A program made the translations under genes and the position numbers. DNA of 64,000 nt from Ischnura elegans (taxonomy: Eukaryota; Arthropoda; Insecta; Odonata; Coenagrionidae): positions 3,782,001 through 3,846,000 of the forward strand of contig NW_025791658.1 of assembly GCF_921293095.1 (NCBI RefSeq). The letters are read 5' to 3'. This document shows positions 55,772-64,000 of the stretch, in pieces. The notes beneath the pieces were generated by a model that made no database searches, was not told the DNA's origin, and saw only the letters and a list, made by a program, of their open reading frames with translations. Each line of letters opens with the position of its first letter. The stretch's first letter is position 1.

Positions 55772-57145
55772 TTGGTTCAGGAATGGTGAATTGTTGCAGA
55801 TGCAATTGGCACGGACTGAGAGAGAGTAGGGAATTGCGTGTTTGGCGTGAGGTGGTGGGAACTGCTGTAGTGTAGGTATTGTTTATGGTTTGTGGGATTT
55901 TTGTGGATGGAGGTGATGAAGGTGTTGTTCTAAAGGCGGATGGTTATTTCAAATAAGGTAAGTAAGGAAGCAAAAATGGATGAAGTGTAAGAAACAAATG
56001 AGGTGGAGCGTAATGAATGTGTCTAGGGAATCATGCCGGTGGGCCCGCAGTAAAAAATGTCGTCGATGAAGCGAACTCACAGGAGAGGGTTAAGAGTTTG
56101 GGAATTAAAAAAAGAGTTTTCCGGGTGACCCATGTAGAGGTTTGCGAAGACTGGGGGCCATTCTGGTTCCCATTGGGACTCCTCACTTCTGTGAGTAGAT
56201 GGTGTCGTTGAAGTTGAGTGTGTTTTTGTTAAGAATTAGTTCAGCTAATTGGATGATAAAGTTGGTGGAGGGAGAGGGACGATGAGGGCGTTGGGCAAGA
56301 AAGTAGTTGAGGGCATTGAGGCCTTCGTGGTAGGGAATAGAGGTATACAGTGAAACCACTTCAATTGTCGCTATTATGAGATTGGTACCGGTAGGGAGAG
56401 GGGTTGAGATAGGTTTGCTTAAGAAAGGATAGGCGTCTTTTATAAAAGATAGAAGGGAGGTGACAAGATGTTGTGTGTAGTGATCTAAAAGGGCTGGTAT
56501 TCTTTCTGTAGCCGAATTGCGGCTAGACACCGTTCGACGGCCTGAGTTATTGGGTTTGTGTATTGTGGGGAAGAGAAGGAATTGTGGAGTGTTGTAATCG
56601 GCCGGAAATAGAAGATAAATATCGGAGGGTCTGAGTCCTTCTCGTTCAGTTGCCTTAAACCTTCCGCCATTAATTTCTTATCGTCAAGAACGACTACCGT
56701 TGAGCCTTTGTCCTTTGAGATTATGATGTTGTCTTGGTCGGTGGAGAGATTTATTAAGACCTGAAATTCCTGGCGTGTGAGATTTTCAGGTGGGATGACA
56801 GAATGGAGGAACTAGTGGTAAGTGATTCTGTTGAGAGAAAGTTTGATATATATCTCTACGAGATGGTTTCCATGGAGTGGTTTAGGCTCTCGTACGGGTG
56901 GTGGGGCGATTTGAGCCAATGGGTGAAGATTGGGGGAAAATGTGTTTGGATGAGACTGCCAGAAAGCTTTACACCAAAGGTTCCGGCAGAAATTGAGGGC
57001 ATTCGTCAGAAGGCTCACGTGGTTAACTCTCGGCGTGGAGTGAAAAAGATACGCAGATAAGCCTTTGCTGAGAACTACCCACTCGTTAGTCTCTAGGACA
57101 TGCGAGAAAAGATTCACTTCATTGTCTCCCGGGTTCTCGCACTGC
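55772..57145 (-). pseudogene. Penelope-like reverse transcriptase, main part
   Basis: Minus-strand order: LLTNALNFC near 57010; ENLTRQEFQVLINLS then IIISKDKGSTVVVLDD (56714-56682); ERIPALLDHY; TIEVVSLYTSIPYHEGL (motif A, ~56372); PMGTRMAPS (~56170); RFIDDIFYC (catalytic, ~56075-56052); a YLHYSSSHH segment (~55880). These are the consecutive blocks of Penelope-like reverse transcriptases. Stops and frameshifts disable it. Flanked on both sides by palindromic units. Confidence 0.92.
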
Positions 57146-58411
57146 CAAGGGGAGACCACATACCTCGCTCCGCCTTTTTCAATGCGGTATTATTTATGGC
57201 ATTCGGAATGGCGAACACATCTCTGAAATGATAGTGCTTCCATTGAATGGGTCTTAGTTTGGCTGTAATTAATTAATTTATGAGCAATTTTTTTAACAAG
57301 CGTATATAATTCCAAAATAACGCCATCACGTCAACAGCTTTCAATGGTCTAGTGGCTCTCACCCGGGTTCGATTCTATGTCACGGTAATATATTTTGTAG
57401 TTTTCGTTTTGTTCATACTGCGAGAAGTTTTTCACTAATGTTAATTGCAGCAAGCATAGGCATGAGAAAAAATTTTTATCATCAGAACGTCGTTTAGGTA
57501 TTTAAAGCAGTGTCATTTCAAACGCGGATATATACAGACTACACTTACTACAGCCCTCAAGAACATGCGGAAAAATGAACTCTGGGCAATGATAGGGGCT
57601 TTTTTCGAAGAAATTATATTTGCTGGTGACCCACTTGTTGCTGGAGGGCTGCGGAAGATTTTGGGAAGCGGCGAGCATTGGACACATTTGGCGGAATTGT
57701 TGATTTTAAATAAACAACTTTTATTCCATCCCATTTGTCACTTGAATTAATATTTCGGAATGGTTCTTTTAGTGTGCAGGTACTTAAAGTTAACTTTGGA
57801 GTAAGGCGATTTACAAGTGTTCGAGAGATGTGGTAATTAATATTCGCTTTGTCTTCTGATTTATTGCATATTGCTGCTCGCCGTGGGCTTTAAGGACATA
57901 TGCTCTCGAAAGAAGTGGTTTTTATATTTAGTCTGGAAGTTGTTCAATATGAGAAATACTAAAAATTAACATTTTAGTGCACAAACCTTGCTAGTGTAGT
58001 CCTCATATCTCCGCGCTCAAAATGATACTGCTTAAATACCTAAACGCCGTTATGATGATAATTTTTTTCTCATGCCTATGCTTGCTGCAATTAACGTTAG
58101 TAAAAAACTTCTCGCCGTATGATCAACATGAAAACTACAGAATATACTGTCGTGACATAATATCGAACTCGGCCCCGCCTTCAGAGAGCAGGACGCGCTC
58201 ACCACTTGACCAACTGTGCTCTGCAGAAAGATTGGCGCTATTTTGGGATTATATACGCTTGTTAAAAATACAGCTCGGAAATTAATTGATTATAGCCAAA
58301 CTAAGACCCATTAGATGCAAGTACTATCAGTTCAGAGATGTGTTCGCCATTCCGAATGCCATAAAAAATACGGCATTGAAAAAGGCGGAGCACGTTTCGT
58401 GGTCTCCCCTT
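57146..58411. mobile_element. palindromic unit 2, ~400-bp inverted arms
   Basis: Same terminus CAAGGGGAGACCAC and complement CCCCTTG. Arms 57146-57548 and about 58000-58411. Box A TGGTCTAGTGG (57345-57355) and perfect box B GGGTTCGATTC (57365-57375) lie in the left arm. The right arm has complements of TGGTCAAGTGGTGAGCG (58212-58196) and GAGTTCGATATT (58170-58159). The spacer matches unit 1 (for example GAATGGTTCTTTTAG near 57758 and 55081). It is 1266 bp because it lacks unit 1's insertion. Confidence 0.72.
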
Positions 58412-58620
58412 GTGAGTGTGTGGAGGCGGTCGCGGTGGGGGGCGAGGGTTAAGTGGCACCAGAAGGTCTCTTGGTGGGAGGCGGGAGTTTGAGTACAGTG
58501 GGTCAGGTTTGTAAAGGAATAAAGGCGGGGGTGTGGGTGGAGGAGAGGGGGCGAGTCTAGTGAGGGGGAGGGGAAGGTCGGCGTGAACATGCACTAAGTT
58601 TGTGGACATGCACTAAGTTT
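58412..58620 (-). pseudogene. possible Penelope-like linker fragment
   Basis: Proline-rich minus frame with SRLPPRDLLVPLNP. This resembles the proline-rich RR.PNLRDLLV linker between the reverse transcriptase and GIY-YIG domains. It stops at the edge of unit 2. The match is short and compositionally biased. Confidence 0.4.
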
Positions 58621-58908
58621 GCTCTTCATTTACCATCGGCGTGAAGAAATGAAACTCATCCCACGGAGGGGTATCCGCGGCGGAGAAGATACGTGTGTAC
58701 TTAAGAGAGGAACTTCTAAAGGTCTTCTGAGTTATTGCAGATCCCATGTCCACGTTATAATTAATTGGTATTTTTAAGTGTCCCTTTTCTCCCTTAACTC
58801 TCCTTTTTCGTTGGTAGCTGTCCAATTTTTTCACTCCTTGATATCTGGTCACCCTAAATATAACTAAATAATACTAAGTAATATGAAATAAAGAGACAGA
58901 GTGCTTAC

Positions 58909-59061
58909 AGACAATGAAGAAATGAGCCAAAAAGTCAAAGAGCCTGTCTTTGATTTTGAAGTTGTTCTCGAGGCCAACGTAGTGCATCTTATGGTGGTAC
59001 AAGTGGAGAGACCATGCGAAAGTTGTCAGTGACACCACCATTCCAAATAAAGTACCGTACC
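58909..59061 (-). CDS. XK-related-like membrane protein, internal exon
   Basis: 153 bp between acceptor TGTATTTTCCAG and donor TGTCT|GTAAGCA. It encodes GYGTLFGMVVSLTTFAWSLH, LYHHKMHYVG and DRLFDFLAHFFIV. The sequence SL..FAWSL..YHH followed ~25 residues later by L.HFF is the pattern of the central membrane region of XK-related proteins. The preceding exon supplies one base and was not found in the window; it may lie beyond 64000. The assignment is from motif memory and is moderate. Confidence 0.75.
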
Positions 59062-59095
59062 CTGGAAAATACACAAATTCATTACATTAACAATA

Positions 59096-59960
59096 CTACA
59101 GCTATCTACATGTACATTATACCCTGCGAGCCATGTCTAGGGTGTTTGGCAGGGGGTGATCAATCAACAGTGCGTAATAGGATTCCCGCATGCACACAAC
59201 ATGCTCCAAAAAACGGTGCGCATTTTAAAAATTATGCTACTGCATTCATACAAAGGCTAAACTTGCCAAATACTCATTAAGGTAATCTGCCAATATACGT
59301 AGAACAAACAAATTGTGCTTATAGAAATAATAAGAAAATTCAGAAACACACATGGGCGTACCCAGCGGAGGCAGGAGGGGCAGCTCCCCCCCCCCCCCCA
59401 CACGAACCAAAGGTATATTTGGTTCAAAACGAAATTTCTTCTGAAATATTCTTGAAACCCAAGGAAAGTGGCATTATTATAAAACATGAAATCAAAATGA
59501 AATTATTTTTTTCGAGCAAATAATTTTAAAAACCAATTTTGTTCCATGACATTTTTGAAAGACAACTGCTGAACTTGTACAACTACGGCTCGTCCCCCCT
59601 TGTGTTGATCCTTGGTGCGCCCTTAGCATGCATTAAAGTATAAATTAGTTAGTAGGCTTATATCTCTTATGCTATTTATTTGACGTGATCTACCGTGGTA
59701 TGTAAGCGTTCGTCGTACTATATATTGCTAACTTTATCGGAAAATACACAGCTCTTGAATTTATCGAATACGTGAAGTCTATTTCATGGTCCATGGTCTG
59801 ACAGAGATACTCATTCGAGTTTACCTAAGACGTCAGTTAAGTCAATAACAGGATAATCGTAACGCCTTTTCACGTACCTGGCAGTTCGTTTTTGCACGCG
59901 TTCTCTTTTTTTGAGCCTATTTCATGAGGGTTCCAAACACCGACAGCGTATTATAAATGG
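59096..59960 (-). pseudogene. LINE family B, RT thumb and 3' UTR, split by an insertion
   Basis: Minus frames from 59960 give SKKRERVQKRTARYVKRRY, then DVLGKLEWVSLSD, the clearest coding evidence for family B. The 3' block with GATCACCCCCTGCCAAACAC and tail lies at 59190-59096. The element is interrupted at 59346-59640. Confidence 0.85.
59346..59640 (+). mobile_element. MITE-like insertion in LINE family B
   Basis: Left end CATGGGCGTACCCAGCGG and right end (complement) AAGGGCGCACCAAGG share GGGCG.ACC.AG. A long C-run lies near the left end. The sequence order of family B resumes after it (compare 46925-46990). No clean target duplication. Confidence 0.5.
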
Positions 59961-60624
59961 GATATAACGAGGGAGAAGTAGCTAGTTTATCTCACTATGT
60001 CGTCGCACTCTCCTAATATTCGTATGACACACATAAACCCTGATAAAATGAAAAATGTTTTCACCAATGAGGGCGTCCTCAATGTTTTTCTAACACTCCA
60101 TTTGAAAAGTGACAATCAAATGAGGATATTAATGAGATAGTGTATTCGTATCACCCACAGTCAGGTAGCCAATCACGTACTCTGCCAATATCGAAAGTGC
60201 ACATGTTTGCAAATAGTGCCAATATGGCATAAGAGAATAAAATTGAAGTTTAGGGTGCGGCAACATAACTTCCTTTAACCCTTTACCTGCGGGAGTGAAT
60301 GATTTTAGCCACCAGCCTGTGCGGGAGGGAACCACGAAATATTTTTACCTCTAGCGTGGCCGAGGGTATTGCAAGGAGTTAACCGTTAATGTTGGTGGTT
60401 GTTTTCGGGAAATTCTGCGTAGGTAACACTGTTACACTCAACGTTTCACTCCTCCCAGTGGGAGCGTTATCAAGAGAATGGGAGGTAACCGTTCTCGTCC
60501 CGTGGTATGTGTACATGTTTCGTTAATCCGTTGCTGACCCGATTTTGAGTTTTCACGGAAGGCGATAGCCGTTGGTCATTATATTGGGCCAGGAACCCTC
60601 TCCAGTTGCGGCTGCGGTTATATA
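59961..60624. other. no gene seen
   Basis: A ~100-bp stretch (60279-60378) lies between two TTAA words and may be a piggyBac MITE remnant. Otherwise featureless. Confidence 0.35.
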
Positions 60625-60668
60625 AAAGATAAAGATAAAGAAATATTTATTGTTCTTGGACCTATGTG

Positions 60669-60740
60669 TAAATGTATTGTTTTTCTAAGGTGGCTTTGCC
60701 ACAGAAAATAAATAAATATATTATTATTATTATTATTATT
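60669..60740 (+). mobile_element. 72-bp LINE tail inserted into the 3' hairpin of copy 2
   Basis: Plus-strand TTTCTAAGGTGGCTTTGCCA, then AATAAATAAATAT and (ATT)n, is flanked by ATGTG at 60664-60668 and 60741-60745. It is the extreme 3' end of a third LINE family (stem GTGGC/GCCAC) and separates the two halves of copy 2's GGACC/GGTCC stem. Confidence 0.8.
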
Positions 60741-60921
60741 ATGTGGTCCACTAAGAACATACAATGGCTTACATTCATATTAGAGCTCAGTGCACAGAAG
60801 AATAAGATACATGCAAAAAAATAATAAAAACATTGTAACAGAATATAGTGGCATATTGGTACCATTACATTTTTTCTTGTAATAGCATTTTAGTGAACAT
60901 TAGATTTTTAAATGACATCAG

Positions 60922-61458
60922 CTATTTTACGGTTTTGATTGGTTCTGGAGTACCATTCCATAGCCTTGTCCCAACAACTGAAAATGAATTATCAAATGTA
61001 GTCGTACGATGTTGAGGAACAATTAAAAAATCAGCTGATAATCTAGTTACAACATTGCGATATTTCTCTTTACTCTGAAAAAAATGCATAATGTATTCTG
61101 GCTGTTTGCAATTAAAAAGTTTGTATAAAAAAGAGGCAAGCTGGTATTGCCTCCTTGTTTTTGCTTTAAGCCATTCTAATTTAGAGAAATAAGGGGATAT
61201 ATGTTCATCTTTTTTAAGATCATAAATGAACCTAACACACATGTTTAATGGCCGTTGAATCAGAATGTTAATCTTTTCGGTTAGGTCATTATATACAAGG
61301 CAGCAGTAATCAATATGGGGGAATATTAACGAGGATACAAGCTGCTTGCGTGTATGAGAGGGCATAAGGTTTTTATGAATTTTTAGCTGAAACAAGATCA
61401 TGTTGATCTTATTGCTGATGGCTTTAACATGGTTTTGCCAAGACAAATTAGGCATCAA
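60922..61458 (-). pseudogene. LINE ORF2, C-terminal part after the frameshift
   Basis: MPNLSWQNHVKAISNK to IKTVK matches copy 1. A TCA-to-TAG change at 60922 ends it ~20 residues early relative to copy 1. Confidence 0.88.
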
Positions 61459-63656
61459 TAAGACTCCAAGATTTTTAACGGAGTTTGTATATGATATTTC
61501 GGCATCACCAACAAAAATCTTGGGCAGAACATCAAATTCGACATATTTGAGTAGTTTGAGGTACCAAAGAACATAGATTTTGTTTTCCTAGGGTTAAGCA
61601 CAAAGTTATTGTCTGCAGCCCATGAAGTGATGGCCTGAAAGTCCTGATTTACTTTGGAAATTGCATCATTCAGCTCATACAAATGACAGTGAAAATAAAT
61701 ATGTAGGTCGTCGGCATATAAGAGATATTTACAGTTTAGAATACACCTAGGCAGATCAAGGAGATACAAGGAAAATAGGAGAGGACCAAGAACTGACCCT
61801 TGGGGGATCCCGCAATGGACAGTAGTCCATTGCCATGTATTCCCATTCGCGTCCTTGACTGCCTGTTGACGATCTTTTAGATAGGAGTAAAACCAGTTAA
61901 GTGAGGAACAGGAAAAATTAAGGTTTTTCAATTTGTGGAGAAGTTTGGCGTGATTAACAAGACCAAAAGCATCGGTGAAATCAAATAGAACCAGAATTGT
62001 AACCATCCGTTTATCAATTCCTTGACGTATATCATCCGTTAATTTGAGTAGCGCTGTTTGCGTAGAGAAGTTTTTCCGAAATCCAGATTGATATGGATCA
62101 TGCAAGTTGCATTGGTCCAGATAATTCGATACCTGCTGAAAAACAATTTTTTCTAAGCATTTAGAAAGAGAGCACAGAATAGAGATTGGCCGATAATCAC
62201 TGGGAGAAGTTGGTTTTTTAACTCCTGGTATTGGTGTGATTAGTGAATATTTCCATACATTCGGAAATACAGATGACGATAAGGAAAAATTATAGATATC
62301 AAGTATAACAGGTAGAAGTACAGTTGACGCGGCCTTAATAAATTTAACTGAGATTCCATCGACCCCAGTTGAGTTCGATTTAGAGAGAGATAACGTTTTA
62401 CGTAGGTTGTGTGGGGTTACGTGTTGGAAGAAGAAATTTCTCTCGTTATAGGGTACAAGTGGATCAAGGTTAGAGAGACTGAATATGTCAGCAATGCTAT
62501 TTGCCTCGGAGGTAAAGGCGGGAGTGAAGTGCTTGTTAAGATCATCGATAGATAATTCATGTAAGGGCTGCTTGTTTCGTCGCTGCACGAGTCCAAGACT
62601 TCTATGTTCCCTCCAGACCTTGTTTGGTTCTGTCAAATTGGAGAAGGTAGTTGCATAATATTTTTTCTTGGCTTCCGTGACGAGATGCTTTACCTGATTA
62701 CGCAAGACGTTAAACTCAGTGTAAGCAGTCTGGCTTTTTGTTCGTGTGAAAATTCTACGTGAAATATCACGTTCCTTCATTTTTTGCTTAATGTCACTAG
62801 TCAGCCAGGGGGCTGAAGGCCATCTAGGTGCGCATGTTCGCAGGGGGGCATGACAATTTATGCACTCTAAGAATTTCTGATTAAAGAGTTCTAATTTTGA
62901 ATCAATGGACGAGGAGCTAAATATGTTGTTCCAGTCAAAGGTGAGCAGATCGTCCTGAAACTTTGCTGTATCGAAATTTTTAAGATCACGATAGAAAATT
63001 TTAGGTATAGGAAGACGAGGGGAATTGAATGAATAAGAGAGTAAAATTTTGTCATGTGCGGAGAGGAAAGGTCCAGGGAATTGTGAGAATGAAGAGAGTT
63101 TTTCAGGGGAATCAACTTTACAGAGATCGAGGAGAGTATGACTATGTTCTGTATGATGCGTGGGATGAGTTGAGGCCAGATGAAGATTATAATTAAAAAT
63201 GAAATTCCTGATGAAGGAAGAATGACAGCTGTCCCGTAGCAGATCGGCGTTAAAGTCACCTACAATTACAATTTTTTTATAGTTTGGACTAAAAGTTGCA
63301 TATGCTTCTTCAATATCAGTCAAGGACCCAACATTTGGAGGTCTGTAAGCAACAAATAGAAGAAGTTTAGAAAGGTTTATACCATGCACTTCAATAACTA
63401 TGAACTCGGGTCGGCATTCATAGGTCGCGGAAGAGGTCGCCAGCACCGACGAACTCAGTCGATGATGAATGAAGGCACCAACCCCGCCACCGCCTTTCCC
63501 GATCCGATCATGTCTCAGCAAGTAATGTTCACTAAGATCAACCATGCTATCAGGAATATTTGGTTTTAACCATGCTTCGGTTAAACAGATTATATCACTT
63601 ACACAGGAAAAAAATGAACCCGAAATTCGTCGATATGACACATTAAAGATTGACAA
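61455..63656 (-). pseudogene. LINE ORF2, endonuclease and RT, frameshifted
   Basis: 733 codons covering LTEAWL, GDFNADLL, SAHD, GVDGIS, YRPIS, FDFTDAFGLVNH, GIPQGSVLG and YADD. Compared with copy 1, one A is missing from an A-run near 61560, which shifts the frame and ends the protein 30-40 residues later. AFG in motif A is shared with copy 1. LTEAWL has lost the T seen in LTETWL, but the catalytic glutamate is kept. Confidence 0.9.
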
Positions 63657-63860
63657 TTGAGGAGGGAAATGCTGATTTCATTAGCAATTGGTAGGCCTGC
63701 GGGAAGAGAACAGGCCCCCGTATGTTATTTTAAACAGTCAAGGTCAGTTTCAACAAGAATAGAAATGCGTTCACCACCATCATGGACCCGAGAAAACACA
63801 CGGCCATTACGAATCCACAGTTTTCCGATTTTGGAACTACCGCCCGTGATTTACAATTGT

Positions 63861-64000
63861 CGATCTATCGACTACAGTTGATTTCGTTGAAAGTCGATTT
63901 CCAACGATATAAGACATAAAAGATGTCCGCCGGCAACATGTACCGGTGTGACCGGGGTTGTGTGTGATACTGTCACACGAATACAGTTGCTGTTATCTGC
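63861..64000. other. window edge, no feature seen
   Basis: Local words such as TCGATCTATCGA and CCGGTGTGACCGGGG. Too short to classify; possibly more 5' LINE sequence. Confidence 0.3.

Larger units (their letters stand above)
60625..63860 (-). mobile_element. EN-RT LINE, copy 2, inactivated
   Basis: ~95% identical to the LINE at 8038-10943 and longer at the 5' side. Minus frame 63840-63720 reads KIGKLWIRNGRVFSRVHDGG then ISILVETDLDCLK-stop, resembling the C-terminus of a LINE ORF1 (FP-like domain). The endonuclease starts just after (ISLLNCQSLMCHIDEF, then a frameshift). The tail is repeated CTTTAT units near 60630. It sits upstream of the visible XK-related-like exons in the same orientation, probably in an intron. 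Confidence 0.9.

Noticed and set aside
57333..57400. Functional tRNA gene
   Set aside because: Box A and box B are only 9 bp apart and no cloverleaf or anticodon arm can be drawn. It is tRNA-derived at most.
58301..58609. Proline-rich 102-codon protein
   Set aside because: It joins the end of palindromic unit 2 to low-complexity GGGGAG-rich DNA. Only a short linker-like match to Penelope elements is plausible.
60275..60382. ~100-bp piggyBac MITE between two TTAA words
   Set aside because: The ends (CCCTTTACC and CTCCTTGCA) match only weakly and TTAA is common in this AT-rich sequence.

Overview
This looks like an ordinary stretch of an arthropod, probably insect, nuclear genome. It is AT-rich, intron-rich and gene-poor, and it is packed with transposable-element debris: non-LTR retrotransposons with microsatellite tails, a Penelope-like element, piggyBac, PIF/Harbinger and hAT relatives, a tRNA-derived SINE and several tandem repeats. 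There are no bacterial-type operons and no intact tRNA or rRNA gene. The species cannot be fixed from the sequence; 'arthropod' rests on the repeat types and on the one recognisable host gene.

Host genes. The clearest is on the minus strand: three phase-compatible exons (59061-58909, 52087-51958, 39249-38874) that splice into the C-terminal ~219 residues of a multi-pass membrane protein resembling the XK-related (XKR) family. The first exons lie beyond or near the right edge, so almost everything from 39 to 59 kb is intronic. On the plus strand, three candidate exons (13799-13976, 15385-15498, 16808-16896) join in one open frame from an ATG at 13936, but the ~81-residue product is not recognised. 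All other long open frames are transposon-derived or fortuitous.

Layout. 0.9-1.5 kb: a 164-bp tandem array. 2-7 kb: LINE 3' ends and MITEs. 8.0-10.9 kb: a nearly complete EN-RT LINE (copy 1). 11-17.5 kb: MITEs, a palindromic repeat family and the putative plus-strand gene. 18.7-25.9 kb: a second LINE family, MITE family D and a three-level nested insertion. 26.6-29.7 kb: a degenerate TTATTTAGTGTGAATGAG array. 30-38 kb: a SINE split by a hAT MITE, a HARBI1-like transposase relic, LINE pieces and a Harbinger-like element with internal tandem repeats. 40-47.7 kb: long palindromes and LINE tails. 48.3-51.2 kb: a decayed piggyBac with TTAA target duplications. 52.5-58.6 kb: a Penelope-like element (RT and GIY-YIG pieces) broken up by two related palindromic units whose arms carry tRNA-like box A/box B sequences. 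60.6-63.9 kb: a second copy of the 8-kb LINE, opposite strand, inactivated.

No defence or metabolic system is visible. The most unusual material is structural: the palindromic units inside the Penelope-like element, the long near-perfect hairpins at 40.4 and 47.6 kb, and the shared 3' hairpin plus AATAAATA architecture in three LINE families.
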